Positions 38,418 through 47,488 are shown, counted from the first letter of the stretch. The stretch: DNA of 60,607 bases from Planctomycetota bacterium (GCA_020848735.1 JADLHO010000062.1:1-60607); one strand, 5' to 3'. Notes: generated from the sequence alone by a model not told the origin. Program-made: numbers and translations.

Positions 38418-39920
38418 TCAGCGACGATCCGTCGAGAACGCCGCCCCTTCCCCACCGCTCGTCGCCTGCGAGGCCCGCACGCGCAGCCAATGCGCGGCGC
38501 GCTCCTCCGCCGCCTTGGCACCCGCCTTGTCGCCCGCCTCCGCGAGACGCCGCGCGCGGCGCTCGCAGAGCTCGGCGAGCTGCGCATACGCGCCGAGGTG
38601 GTCGAGGGCGTCGAGCACGCATTGCTCGGCGGCGGGCAGGTCGTCGGCGCGCTCGAGCTCGAGCGCGCGCGTCCACCAGACCGGCTCGGCTCGCGGAGCA
38701 CGAGGCTCCTCTGGAGCGCCGTCGCCGAGGAAGGCGAGCCTGCCCAGCAGGAACTCGACGAGCTCGAGGGCCTGGGGCATGCCCTCGGCCGTGGACGTCA
38801 CGCGGGCCTCGAGCACGAGCCCGGTCCCGGCGCCCTGGGCGTCGCGGAGGAGGTAGACCTGCTCGACCGGTGCGCCGTTGACGAGCACATTGCGGATGGC
38901 GAGGCAGGGCAGGCCCATCGCCTCGAAGCGCGCCCATTCGAGCGTGGGCCATTCGCCGTAGAGGTCGCGGAGCTTGGCGTCGAGGTGGGGGCCGTCGCCG
39001 TCGGCATGGCGGCGCGTGAGGTGGAGGTTGATCTGCGTCTTGCCCGCGGCGTCGAAGACCAACGTGCGGCGACCGTCGTCGATGACGTGCCAGCCGAACG
39101 GCACGCGCAGCGTCGCGCAGAGCGCGGCAGGTGCGAGCGTGGCCCAGTGCTCCTGATCGTGGTGGTCGAGCACGTTCGGGACGAGGCCGGCGCCGGCGTC
39201 GCGCAGGCGCGCGTTCATCGGCTGGTCCTGGTCGAAGCTTGCCTGGTCCGTCGCGAGGGCGAGACCGGCGACCGGTTCCGACGCGGGCCGGGCCGCGCTC
39301 GGCGCCGGCGCCTGCGGCGCGCGCGTCGCGGCCGCGGCGGCGAGCGGCGCGAGGCTCGAGGGCGGCAGCTCGAGCCCTGCCCGGGCGCGATCGACCTGGC
39401 TGCCCCGTGGCTCGTCGAGGGCAAAGGACCTCACCATCGCGGCGAAGCCCGCCCCGACCGCCGGCCAGAGTGCTTCGGGCGCGGTGCAGCTCAGGGTCAC
39501 GATGCGACCGCCGTCCTCGAACATCACGAGGCGATTGCGGATGAGCATGCCGTCGACGTTCTGCGCACCCCAGCACGCGACGGCCGCATGCGGTCCGACC
39601 TCTTCCAGCTCGATCGGCGAGGGGTCCTGGCCATTGGCATGTGCGTTGTGCTCGAGCCACTCGGCGAGCGTGCCGTCGGCGTAGGCCGGGCGCGCGCCGA
39701 CCGCGAAGATCACCGCGGCATACGGCGCGGCGATCAACGCGATCCCGGCGAAGGCATGGACGTCGTTGAAGTCGGGGATCTCGGTCGGGGCCGAGACGGG
39801 CTGCCACTCGACCGGCGCCTGGACGCTGAAGTGCAGCTCGGCGAGCTGCACCTTCACCCGCCAGGTGCGGAGGGCATGGGGACTCGGCGGAAGGGACGGG
39901 GCCTGCGGATCGGCGCTCAT
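38418..39920 (-). CDS. cytoplasmic two-domain protein of unknown function
   Basis: 500 residues, no signal peptide, start at ATG 39920 (MSADPQAPSLPP). Residues about 20-170 look like a PsbP/DcrB-type beta domain (WRVKVQLAELHFSVQAPVEW, VTLSCTAPEALWPAVGAGFAAMVRSF). After an Ala/Pro-rich linker a second similar domain follows (CATLRVPFGWHVIDDGRRTLVF). The C-terminal ~70 residues are helical and TPR-like (LERADDLPAAEQCVLDALDHLGAYAQLAELCERRA). The duplicated DcrB-like fold occurs in secretion-associated and phage-related proteins, but I cannot name a role. It diverges from the sigma-fusion gene with only 115 bases between. Confidence 0.6.
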   Translation of the reverse strand: MSADPQAPSLPPSPHALRTWRVKVQLAELHFSVQAPVEWQPVSAPTEIPDFNDVHAFAGIALIAAPYAAVIFAVGARPAYADGTLAEWLEHNAHANGQDPSPIELEEVGPHAAVACWGAQNVDGMLIRNRLVMFEDGGRIVTLSCTAPEALWPAVGAGFAAMVRSFALDEPRGSQVDRARAGLELPPSSLAPLAAAAATRAPQAPAPSAARPASEPVAGLALATDQASFDQDQPMNARLRDAGAGLVPNVLDHHDQEHWATLAPAALCATLRVPFGWHVIDDGRRTLVFDAAGKTQINLHLTRRHADGDGPHLDAKLRDLYGEWPTLEWARFEAMGLPCLAIRNVLVNGAPVEQVYLLRDAQGAGTGLVLEARVTSTAEGMPQALELVEFLLGRLAFLGDGAPEEPRAPRAEPVWWTRALELERADDLPAAEQCVLDALDHLGAYAQLAELCERRARRLAEAGDKAGAKAAEERAAHWLRVRASQATSGGEGAAFSTDRR

Positions 39921-40035
39921 GCCTCGGACATCCGGATGCGGGGCGCGGCGTAACAGGATCCCCGCGGATCTCCACCGCGCGGGATTCCGTGCAACGATCC
40001 CGCGCCGCGCGGAGTCTTCCGCGTGAGCCCAAGCG

Positions 40036-43000
40036 ATGTCGAACGCCGCCGACGAACTCTCGCCCGAACGGCTGCTCGCCGAGCAGGACTTCGTCCGCGG
40101 CGTCTTGCGCTCGCTGATCCGCGGCGACGAACTCGAGGATCTCGTGCAGCGCGTCTGGCTGAGGGCGCGCACGGCCAGGGGTCTCGCGGCGTCCCGCCTG
40201 CGCCCGTGGCTCGCGCGCGTCGCGCGCAATCTCGTCGCCGATCGACGGCGCGAGCTGCGGCGCCGCGTGGATCGCGAGCGCGCGGCCGCCCGCGACGAGG
40301 CCCTGCCCTCGACGCTCGACGTGCTCGCCCGCGAGGCCCTGCGTCGGCGCGTCGTCGACGCGGTCCTCGCGTTGCCCGAGCCCTACCGCGGGGCCGTCCT
40401 CGCGCGCCACTTCGACGAGGTCCCGCTCGCCGCGCTCGCGCGCCGTCTCGGCGTGCAAGAGGCGACGGCCCGCTCCTGGTTGCGCCGCGGCCTCGCGATG
40501 CTGCGTGCGCGTCTCGATGGCGATCGTGAGCTCGGCGATTGGCGCGCCGTGCTCGCGCCGATCCTGTTCCAAGGTGGACTCGTGGTCTCGAAGTCGAAGC
40601 TGTTGATGACCGCGACTGCGGTCGTGATGCTCGGGGTCGTGCTCTGGCGGGTGGGCGAGTCGGAGCGCTTGCCGGCGCCCATCGAGCCGGCCCGAGCGGG
40701 TTCCGACGCGAGGCAGGTCGCCTTGCCGAGCGCTGCGCCGGGCGAGGCGAGAGGGCCCGAGCGCGAGGAGCTCGTGACCGGGGCGTCGCTCCGGCGCGAA
40801 CTGCGCGTCGAGCTGCGCGTGCGCGCCCAGGGTCTGCCGGCCGCCGGACTCGCGCTCGAACTCCGCGACTTCGACGGTGCCGGCAGCGCGGGATCACCGC
40901 GGGCGACCCACGCGCTGCTCACCGATGCCGAGGGCCGCGCCGAGCTGCGCCTGTCGGCGCGCGACGAGCTGCGCACCCTGAGCGTCGCCGCGGTGAGCCC
41001 GGCGACGCGGCTGTTCTGCGAGGCGGCCGTGGTCGCTCCCGACGAGGCGGAGCTCGTGCTGTCCGGAACGGCGTGGTTCCTCCCCTGCACGTTGCGGGGC
41101 GTCGTGCGCGATCCGGCGGGCGTGCCGATCGCGGGGGCGCGGATCTCGTTCAACGGTTGGCACGCGGCCACGAGCGACGGCGACGGCCGCTACACGCTGC
41201 CGATCGGCACCGGCACCGATCTGCGGCCGCTCCTCGCGTCGGCGCCGGGCTACCGCGAGGAGCTCGTCGAGATCGCGGTGCAGGACGGCGCGCGCGAGCA
41301 CGAGCTCGACCTCGTTCTCGAACCCGCCGCGACGATCACGGGTCGCGTGCGCGATGCGCAGGGTCGCCCGCTCGCGGGCGTCGCGGTGAAGGCCTCGGGT
41401 TCGTTCGTGAAGCACGTCAGCGATGCCGACGGCGCCTTCGTGATCGATCACCTCGAGCCGCGCACGTCGCATCGGATCGAGGCCGAGTCGCCGGGCTCGG
41501 GCCGCGCCGCGCAGATCGCGCGCGCGGGCGACGTGATCGAACTCGTGCTCCGACCGGGACTGCGCATCGCGGGGCGCGTGCGCGATGCGCAGGGTCGACC
41601 CGTCGCCGGCGCGGCGATCGGCTTCTACCGCTCCACGAGCGGGGTCGTCGTGAAGGCCTGGTCGGCGCGCGACGGCGCGTTCACGCTGGAGGACCTCGAG
41701 CCCGGCCCACTCGAACTCGTGGTGAGCCGCCGTGGCTGGGCGCGCACGCTCCTCGCCCTCGAGCTCGGCGGCGACCGCGACGATCTGCTCGTCGACCTCG
41801 AGCGCGGTCGCACCGTGCGCGGTCGCGTGCTCGACGAGGACGGCGCGCCGCTCGCCGGGGTGAACGTCTTCGTGAACCTCGCGCGCGAGGTCGATGCGCG
41901 GACGGTCGGCGCCTCGCAGCAGAGCGATGCCGAGGGGCGCTTCGCGTTCGCGAACCTGCCCGCAGAGCCGTGCAGCATCCACGCCCATGCGGCCGGTTGG
42001 CAGTCGGCCTCGCAGGCCCTGGAGGGACCGATGGATCTCGAGGTCGAACTGCGGCTGCGCCGCGCCGCCTCGCTCGCCGGCCGCGTCGTCGATGCGGGCA
42101 GCGGTGCGCCGATCGAGGAGTTCACCGTGAGCGTGCGGCCGCGCGGCGAGGGCGTGCGGTGGCGCATCGAAGCGACGCGTCATCGCGATGCGCAGGGGCA
42201 CTTCGCGGTCCACGCCGTGGGGATGCGCGAGGGCGTCGAGTTCGACGTCGTCATCGACGCACCCGGCCATGCGCCGGAGAAGGCCACGCTGATCGCGGCG
42301 CTGCGGCCCGATCCCGAGCGCGCGGTGATCGCCCTCGATCCCGGGGTCGAGATCGTCGGCCGCGTCCTCGATGCGGCGAGTTCGCTGCCGATCGCCGGTG
42401 CCGAGCTGAGCCTGGACGGGCCGGCGCCGCGCGTGGCGCGCAGCGACGCGGAGGGTCGCTTCCGCATCCGCGGCTGCGCGCGTGGCGCCGCGACGATCGT
42501 CGTGCGCGCATCGGGTCGACCGCGCAGCGAGCAGCGTCTCGAAGCGTTGCCCGGGACGGTGACGACCCACGAGCTCGTGATCCGCGTCGGTGTCGGCGCG
42601 ACCGTGCGCGGTCGGCTCGCGGGCTTCGACGCACTCGCCTCGCAAAGCCTCTTCATCGACTTCGACGACGAGACCCACGCGGCCACGCTCGACGCGGACG
42701 GCCGCTTCACGATCCCCGGCATCGGTGCGGGGACGCATGCGCTCTACCTCGCGGGTGGCGAGCCGCAGTCCGTCGTGAGGATCTGGCGCGTGCGCGTCGG
42801 CGAGCAGGACGGCGACGAGCTCGTGCTGTCCGCGCACGAGGGCGACGGGTCGCTCGCGGTCACCGTGCGCGGTCTCGACGAGGGCGAGGCGAGGCTGGTC
42901 CCGCTCGGTCCACGCCGCGAGCCGATCGCGCTGGCGCAGCGCCTGCTGCGCTTCAGCGGCGCCTCGTTCACGATCGCAGGCCTGGCGCCGGGTCGTTACC

Positions 43001-43089
43001 GCGTCAGCGTCTCTGCGGAGCACGGTGAGCAGCGGGCCGAGATCGAGGTCGCGGGCGAGACGAGCCTCGTCCTCGACGCGCGGCGCTGA
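40036..43089 (+). CDS. ECF sigma factor fused through a membrane helix to a repeat-rich ectodomain
   Basis: 1017 residues. Residues ~10-165 are an ECF sigma factor: region 2 (LIRGDELEDLVQRVWLRAR, WLARVARNLVADRRRE) and region 4 (LPEPYRGAVLARHFDEVPLA, LARRLGVQEATARSWLRRG). A single membrane helix follows (LLMTATAVVMLGVVLWRV, ~190-207). The remaining ~800 residues are beta-rich and hold about seven CarboxypepD_reg/SdrB-like units, each starting like GRVRDAQGRPLAGVAV (near residues 355, 435, 515, 595, 680, 770 and 855). The reading frame is continuous with no internal start needed, so the sigma factor appears tethered to the membrane with a large outside part. It has no separate anti-sigma gene beside it; the ectodomain may be the sensor. 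Confidence 0.85.
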   Translation: MSNAADELSPERLLAEQDFVRGVLRSLIRGDELEDLVQRVWLRARTARGLAASRLRPWLARVARNLVADRRRELRRRVDRERAAARDEALPSTLDVLAREALRRRVVDAVLALPEPYRGAVLARHFDEVPLAALARRLGVQEATARSWLRRGLAMLRARLDGDRELGDWRAVLAPILFQGGLVVSKSKLLMTATAVVMLGVVLWRVGESERLPAPIEPARAGSDARQVALPSAAPGEARGPEREELVTGASLRRELRVELRVRAQGLPAAGLALELRDFDGAGSAGSPRATHALLTDAEGRAELRLSARDELRTLSVAAVSPATRLFCEAAVVAPDEAELVLSGTAWFLPCTLRGVVRDPAGVPIAGARISFNGWHAATSDGDGRYTLPIGTGTDLRPLLASAPGYREELVEIAVQDGAREHELDLVLEPAATITGRVRDAQGRPLAGVAVKASGSFVKHVSDADGAFVIDHLEPRTSHRIEAESPGSGRAAQIARAGDVIELVLRPGLRIAGRVRDAQGRPVAGAAIGFYRSTSGVVVKAWSARDGAFTLEDLEPGPLELVVSRRGWARTLLALELGGDRDDLLVDLERGRTVRGRVLDEDGAPLAGVNVFVNLAREVDARTVGASQQSDAEGRFAFANLPAEPCSIHAHAAGWQSASQALEGPMDLEVELRLRRAASLAGRVVDAGSGAPIEEFTVSVRPRGEGVRWRIEATRHRDAQGHFAVHAVGMREGVEFDVVIDAPGHAPEKATLIAALRPDPERAVIALDPGVEIVGRVLDAASSLPIAGAELSLDGPAPRVARSDAEGRFRIRGCARGAATIVVRASGRPRSEQRLEALPGTVTTHELVIRVGVGATVRGRLAGFDALASQSLFIDFDDETHAATLDADGRFTIPGIGAGTHALYLAGGEPQSVVRIWRVRVGEQDGDELVLSAHEGDGSLAVTVRGLDEGEARLVPLGPRREPIALAQRLLRFSGASFTIAGLAPGRYRVSVSAEHGEQRAEIEVAGETSLVLDARR

Positions 43090-43093
43090 GCGA

Positions 43094-43129
43094 GCCCGGT
43101 GGGGTCGGCCGGCCCCGGTCGAACCGGGC
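43094..43129 (+). terminator. GC-rich hairpin after the sigma-fusion gene
   Basis: GCCCGGT (43094-43100) pairs with ACCGGGC (43123-43129); the enclosed GGGGTC...GGCCCC can pair further. It begins 5 bases after the stop at 43089 and ends 24 bases before the GTG of the ABC exporter. Confidence 0.5.
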
Positions 43130-43153
43130 CAGACGATCGCGTAGCGTCGTCGC

Positions 43154-45055
43154 GTGCCCGATCCCCAGAGTCGCGAGGAGTCCCCGCCGCCGCGCACGAG
43201 CCGCGGCCGCTACGCCGCGTTCCGCGCGCGCGGACCCGATGCCGATCCGGATGCCCGCGACGGCGCGGCGAAGGATGGCAAGCCGCCGCGCAAGGCGGGT
43301 CTCGCGCTCTTCCGCACCTGGCTGCGCCCGCGTTACGGCGAGCTCGCCGTCGTCGTCGCGCTCGGCGTGCTTGGCATCGGCTTCGATCTCGCGTGGCCGC
43401 TCGTCAGCAAGCACCTCTTCGACCAGGTCATCCTCGACGAGACCCGTGCCGCCGAGGCGCGTCGCGACGAGCTGATCCTCGTCTCGGCCGCGATGTTCGT
43501 CGTGTTCCTGCTCGGCAGCCTCGCGGGCTTCTGGCGCAACCTCCGCATGACGCTGCTCACGGCGCACCTCGCCTTCGACCTGCGTCGCCAGCTCTTCGAG
43601 CGCATCCTGCGCCTGCCGCTCGACGAGGTGCACGCGCTGAAGACCGGCGGCGTGATCTCGAGGCTCTCGAGCGACGTCGAGAACACGACCGGACTCGTGC
43701 CGAACGCGATCCTCAACCCGGTGCTCGCCGGCCTGCGCCTGGTCGCCACGCTCGCCGTGATGTTCTGGCTCGAGTGGCGTCTCGCCCTCGCGGCGCTCGT
43801 CATCATGCCGCCGGTGATGGTGGTCCACAGCCGCTTCATCCGGCGCGTGCGCCCCATCTGGCGCTCGATCAGCGTCGATCGCCAGGAGATCGACGCGCGC
43901 GTCGGCGAGGCGATCGCCGGACTGCGCGTCGTGCGCGGTTTCGCGCGCGAGCGCGCCGAGGCACGCCAGTTCGCGGTCGGGCATCACACCGTGATGCGCA
44001 AGCAGGTCCTCTCCGCGCGCACCCACGGCGCCGTCAATCTCGTCTGGGGCCTGATGATGCCGATGGCGACCCTCACGGTCGTCGCCTATGGCGGCTGGCT
44101 CGTCATCGCCGGCGTCACGACCGTCGGCACGATCATCGCGCTGCAGGCCTACCTCTGGCGCCTGCTCGACCCCGTGATGCAGATCGCCAACTCCATCTCG
44201 GAGACCCAGCGCGGTCTCGCCGCGATGGAGCGCGTGTTCGAGCTCCGCGACCGCGCGGCGGAGAAGCCCGATCGGCCGGCTGCGCGCAAGGCCCCGCGCG
44301 AGTTCTCCGAGCTCCGCTTCGAAGGCGTCAGCTTCGGCTACGGCGACGGCCGCACGGTGCTCCACGAGCTCGAGCTCGTCGTGCGCGGCGGCCAGACCGT
44401 CGCCCTCGTCGGTCCCAGTGGTGCCGGCAAGACCACGCTCGCCGACCTCGTCGCCCGCTTCCACGATCCGAGCATCGGCAGCATCCGCATCGACGGCGTC
44501 GATCTCCGCGAGTTCACGCTCCAGAGCCACCGCGAGCGTCTCGGCATCGTCCAGCAGGAGACCTTCCTCTTCGACGGCAGCGTCCGCGAGAACCTGCGCT
44601 ACGCCCGTCGCGGTGCCAGCGACGCCGAGATCGAGGACGCCGCCCGTCGCGCCAACGCCCACGAGTTCATCGCCCGACTGCCCAAGGGCTACGACACCGT
44701 CATCGGCGAACGCGGCGTGAAGCTCTCCGGCGGCCAACGCCAACGCCTCGCCATCGCCCGCGCCCTCCTCGCCGACCCCGCCATCCTCATCCTCGACGAG
44801 GCCACCTCCAACCTCGACACCGAGAGCGAGCGCCTCATCCAGGACTCCCTCGCGCGCCTGCTCCGCGGCCGCACCACCTTCGTCGTCGCACACCGCCTCA
44901 GCACCATCGCCGGCGCCGACCTCATCGTCGTCCTCGAACACGGCCGCATCGTCGAGCGCGGGACGCACGAGGAGCTGCTGCGGCTGGGGGGCCGCTACAA
45001 GCGGATGGTCGAGCTGCAGGCGGAGGGGGTGCTGGATCCCTGGGCGGAGAGTTGA
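43154..45055 (+). CDS. ABC exporter, fused membrane and ATPase half-transporter (MsbA-type)
   Basis: 633 residues. A ~50-residue polar N-terminal extension precedes a six-helix ABC exporter membrane domain (about 60-330; coupling-helix region RLSSDVENTTGLV). The ATPase domain has Walker A GPSGAGKTT (from residue 420), Q loop (GIVQQETFLFDGSVREN), signature LSGGQRQRLA, Walker B ILILDEATSNLD and H loop (VAHRLSTI). Half-transporters dimerise to flip lipids, drugs or peptides outward; no substrate clue lies nearby. Start is a GTG at 43154. Codon use near the 3' end is unusually pure in C/G third positions compared with its neighbours. Confidence 0.93.
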   Translation: MPDPQSREESPPPRTSRGRYAAFRARGPDADPDARDGAAKDGKPPRKAGLALFRTWLRPRYGELAVVVALGVLGIGFDLAWPLVSKHLFDQVILDETRAAEARRDELILVSAAMFVVFLLGSLAGFWRNLRMTLLTAHLAFDLRRQLFERILRLPLDEVHALKTGGVISRLSSDVENTTGLVPNAILNPVLAGLRLVATLAVMFWLEWRLALAALVIMPPVMVVHSRFIRRVRPIWRSISVDRQEIDARVGEAIAGLRVVRGFARERAEARQFAVGHHTVMRKQVLSARTHGAVNLVWGLMMPMATLTVVAYGGWLVIAGVTTVGTIIALQAYLWRLLDPVMQIANSISETQRGLAAMERVFELRDRAAEKPDRPAARKAPREFSELRFEGVSFGYGDGRTVLHELELVVRGGQTVALVGPSGAGKTTLADLVARFHDPSIGSIRIDGVDLREFTLQSHRERLGIVQQETFLFDGSVRENLRYARRGASDAEIEDAARRANAHEFIARLPKGYDTVIGERGVKLSGGQRQRLAIARALLADPAILILDEATSNLDTESERLIQDSLARLLRGRTTFVVAHRLSTIAGADLIVVLEHGRIVERGTHEELLRLGGRYKRMVELQAEGVLDPWAES

Positions 45056-45065
45056 TGGACTGCCT

Positions 45066-46121
45066 TCAGAGGTAGCGGAACCCGATCACCGGCCCGCAGG
45101 CGGGCGCGACGTGCACCGAGCCGTCGCTGAGGCGTTCGAGTTGGGCCATGCCGAGGGTGGGGAGCTGGGGGCCAACGGTCAGTCGAACTGCTTGCGAGCT
45201 TGCGAAGGTGGTGGAGCCGAGCTCGAGCCACTGCGCATAGAGTTGCGCGCCCAGGACCGCCGCTGTGCTCGGAACTTGCAGGCGCACGGTGCCCAGCGCT
45301 CCGAGGCCTTCGACGCCCGACTCCTGGGGCGTCGCGCCGAGCGACGTGAAGGCGTCGATGTACCACGAGCAGCCGGGTGCTCCGAGTGGCGTGAGATCCA
45401 ACGGCGCCGGCAGGAGTGTGGCACCGAAGCACGCGACCGTTGCGTTTCCCGAACTGCTCAGGCAATGGAGCTGTGTCGTTGCGCCCGGTGCGAAGGCCGC
45501 ACCGCTCGACAAGGCCGTGCGAACGAAGCCCGCAACGCGGGGACCGCATGCCACGCCGAGATCGTCGATGGTTCCCCGGATCTCCTGACCCACCGCGTCC
45601 ATGGGGAAGTACGCACTCGCGGTCGACAGCGCAGCGTCGATCTCGATTGCGAGCGCCCCGCCCGAGTAGGGGTAGCCGCTGCTGAACGTGATCTCGACGA
45701 TGTGCGGACTCGTCCAGCCCGCGTATCCGTTGGTGCTCGGCATGCCCGGCAGGGTGACGTTGCCGCGGAAGACCTCCGAAGAGCTGGGCAGGTTGACCGC
45801 CAGATCTGATGCCGGAGAGTTCGGGTCCGACGCGCATGGGCCGATCTTGACCGTCCAATGGCCGGTGCTCGACGGCAGGGCCGGCAGCCATGCCCCGTCG
45901 CGACGGAACACGAGGCCGACGATGGTGTGCCCATGGAGTGCCGAAAGATGCTCGGCCCCCACCAGGATCTGCTTCGTGCCGGACTCGCCGCAGCCCGGAA
46001 TCCACGTGGCCGAGTTGCCATCGGCGGAAGCCGCTTGGGAGGGGACGCCGAGAAGCTGCTGCGCGGCGAGCTCGGTCGAGCTGGTCGCGACGAGGAGCCA
46101 CGCAAAGTAGAAGAGTCTCAT
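45066..46121 (-). CDS. secreted protein of the duplicated cassette, copy A
   Basis: 351 residues with a signal peptide (FYFAWLLVATSSTELAAQ). The mature protein is beta-rich, with a conserved N-terminal block (WIPGCGESGTKQILVGAEHL, IVGLVFRRDGAWLPAL), the shared module (LDLTPLGAPGCSWYIDAF, LGAQLYAQWLELG) and a distinctive C-terminus (LGMAQLERLSDGSVHVAPAC then GPVIGFRYL). The paralogue at 47964 matches in every block. Its ATG overlaps the stop of the 86-aa gene by 4 bases, so the three cassette genes are translationally coupled. Extracellular; function unknown. Confidence 0.72.
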   Translation of the reverse strand: MRLFYFAWLLVATSSTELAAQQLLGVPSQAASADGNSATWIPGCGESGTKQILVGAEHLSALHGHTIVGLVFRRDGAWLPALPSSTGHWTVKIGPCASDPNSPASDLAVNLPSSSEVFRGNVTLPGMPSTNGYAGWTSPHIVEITFSSGYPYSGGALAIEIDAALSTASAYFPMDAVGQEIRGTIDDLGVACGPRVAGFVRTALSSGAAFAPGATTQLHCLSSSGNATVACFGATLLPAPLDLTPLGAPGCSWYIDAFTSLGATPQESGVEGLGALGTVRLQVPSTAAVLGAQLYAQWLELGSTTFASSQAVRLTVGPQLPTLGMAQLERLSDGSVHVAPACGPVIGFRYL

Positions 46122-46378
46122 CGGGACGAACCTCCCACGACGTCGACGCCGACGCTCGATGGATTGGGAACTCGAAGGTCTGAGATGATGATGCGGGACC
46201 CACCCCTCACGCTGGGGGGCAATGTGTACTCGGCACGGCCGCGCACGACCGGCACGCGAATGGCGCCGACGCTTGGAACGACGAAGAGCAGCTCGGCTGT
46301 CTCTCCGTCGACGCGGACATGGATCGTGCCGCCTTCTTGCACGGTCGCTTCGGTGCGGATTCGCGAGCGAGCTTGCAT
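46118..46378 (-). CDS. 86-aa beta-rich protein of the duplicated cassette, copy A
   Basis: 86 residues without signal peptide (MQARSRIRTEATVQEGGTIH start). It reads as a small beta-sandwich: VQEGGTIHVRV, VPVVRGRAEYTLPPSVRGGS, IIISDLRVPNPSSVGVDVVG. The copy at 49004 has the same length and the same skeleton (VDEGGTISIRA, VVRGRAEVVLPPDVPGGS, ILISDLVVPDP). It lies between the membrane-protein gene (11 bases upstream) and the secreted-protein gene (4-base overlap). I do not know the family; because homologues keep length and position, it is a real gene. Confidence 0.68.
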   Translation of the reverse strand: MQARSRIRTEATVQEGGTIHVRVDGETAELLFVVPSVGAIRVPVVRGRAEYTLPPSVRGGSRIIISDLRVPNPSSVGVDVVGGSSR

Positions 46379-46389
46379 GTGCCGGGCAG

Positions 46390-46890
46390 TCAGCGTCGAT
46401 CGAGACGTCGACGCAGTTCGGCGAATGACTCGGCGCGAGGGTCCAAGGTGTCGAGGGCCGATCGGATGCTCGACGCGAGAGCTCCCGCAGCCACTCCGTT
46501 CGGGCCGCCGGCCTCGACGACTTCGATCAGGCGATCCATGCCTGGCTCGAACTCGATGGCGTGGGCTGGGAATGCGCTCACGATCGCGAGGAAGTCGAGG
46601 TGGCGCTCGACCAGTTCCGTGAGTCCGCCTCGTTGAAGCTCGAGCGCCCATTGGACGCGCGGATCCTGATGCCGCGCAGCCGCGGCAGGGCGCAGCACGC
46701 GCCGGGCCAGGGACCCGAACGCCGCACCACAGAGCGCAGCCGAGAGCGCTCCGATCACGAGCGAACGCCGCGAGACAGCCCGCGGCGCCGGCGCCGGATC
46801 GGGCTGGACGAGATACACCGGTTCGAGCTTCACGAGCGGACTCCGAGAGACGAGCGCCCGGAAGCTATCGACCAGTCCGGCCTTCGACAA
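46390..46890 (-). CDS. membrane-anchored protein of the duplicated cassette, copy A
   Basis: 166 residues from a TTG at 46890 (SKAGLVDSFRALVSRSPLVK after the start). An N-terminal polar stretch of about 40 residues leads to SRRSLVIGALSAALCGAAFG, a single hydrophobic segment with a Tat-like SRR motif, then a helical soluble part (LVERHLDFLAIVSAFPAH, ESFAELRRRLDRR). The copy at 49273 has the same layout. In copy B an ATG 21 bases upstream is in frame; here the equivalent ATG is one base out of frame, so TTG is the only start shared by both. Likely an inner-membrane protein; function unknown. Confidence 0.6.
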   Translation of the reverse strand: MSKAGLVDSFRALVSRSPLVKLEPVYLVQPDPAPAPRAVSRRSLVIGALSAALCGAAFGSLARRVLRPAAAARHQDPRVQWALELQRGGLTELVERHLDFLAIVSAFPAHAIEFEPGMDRLIEVVEAGGPNGVAAGALASSIRSALDTLDPRAESFAELRRRLDRR

Positions 46891-46894
46891 TGAC
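46766..46894 (-). repeat. 129-bp near-identical repeat, copy A
   Basis: The 5' 129 bases of the cassette's membrane-protein gene, matching 49655-49783 with a single mismatch that I can see, although the rest of the two genes has diverged strongly. It encodes the N-terminal targeting region (SKAGLVDSFRALVSRSPLVK and the SRR motif). Confidence 0.85.
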
Positions 46895-46970
46895 CGGCGC
46901 CGCGGGCCATGCGTCGCTGCGCATCGGCGCCAACCCTGGGGCCGTCGTGTCGCGGAGGGATGACTCCCGG

Positions 46971-47488
46971 TCAGCCCCACGACCAGCCCTGAGTCCTCAG
47001 AGCGTCGGCGGTCTTCTGGAGCTGGGGCGCGAAGCAGTGCAGGTCGGCGCCACGACCCTGGCGTAGATCCGGCCGATCTCCTCGGCGAGGACGCCGCGGC
47101 GCGCGGGGTCGAACTGACGACGTACGCCTGTCGGAAGGAGTAACGAGAGCAGTCGTTCCAGCGCGGGGATCGTCTCCGGTGAGAGGATCGCCGGTCGTGC
47201 ATTGGCGAGGGCGCGCGAGGCGCAGAGCAGCAGTTCGCGATGCCAGGCCGGACCGGGTGCCGGTGCGGCGCCGACTCCTCGTTCGATCCGCTCCAGCAGG
47301 TTCTCGATCGCGGTGCTGTAGCGATGGACATCCACGGCAGCCATTGCCAGCACCGCTCGGGAGGGCTTCGCCAGCGCACGATGCGCCTCGTCGCAGTTCC
47401 GCGCGATGGTCTCCAGCGCGTCGAGGTCCGCGCTGATCTCGACGAGCAATCTCAGGAGTTCGAGTCTCCCAAGCCGCTCAATCTCCAT
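46971..47488 (-). pseudogene. HepT-like HEPN protein, frameshifted
   Basis: Starts at ATG 47488, overlapping the nucleotidyltransferase gene by 11 bases. The frame follows the HEPN 'HepT-like' pattern: AVDVHRYSTAIENLLERIER, WHRELLLCASRALANARPAI, LSPETIPALERLL. The usual R-x4-6-H RNase motif expected near here is replaced (LLLPTGVRRQFD). Near 47047-47052 one base appears missing: the frame as read ends in APTCTASRPSSRR at 46997, whereas the +1 alternative gives the family-like C-terminus ADLHCFAPQLQKTADALRTQ ending at 46971. HEPN partners of MntA nucleotidyltransferases are tRNA/RNA-cleaving toxins; this one looks inactive. A sequencing error could explain the frameshift but not the motif loss. 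Confidence 0.6.

Noticed and set aside
36532..40572. 4-kb minus-strand open frame across several genes
   Set aside because: Mostly antisense to the secreted protein at 35647 and out of frame with the gene at 38418. Only the 37945-38205 part looks protein-like and is reported as a gene remnant.
41340..41620. Short nucleotide direct repeats (GGTCGCGTGCGCGATGCGCA) as a mobile or variable repeat
   Set aside because: They encode successive beta units of the sigma-fusion ectodomain (GRVRDAQGRP) and reflect internal protein repeats.
43004..44968. Minus-strand frame opposite the ABC exporter
   Set aside because: Asp/Glu/Ala-rich low complexity, antisense to Walker A, LSGGQ and Walker B motifs.
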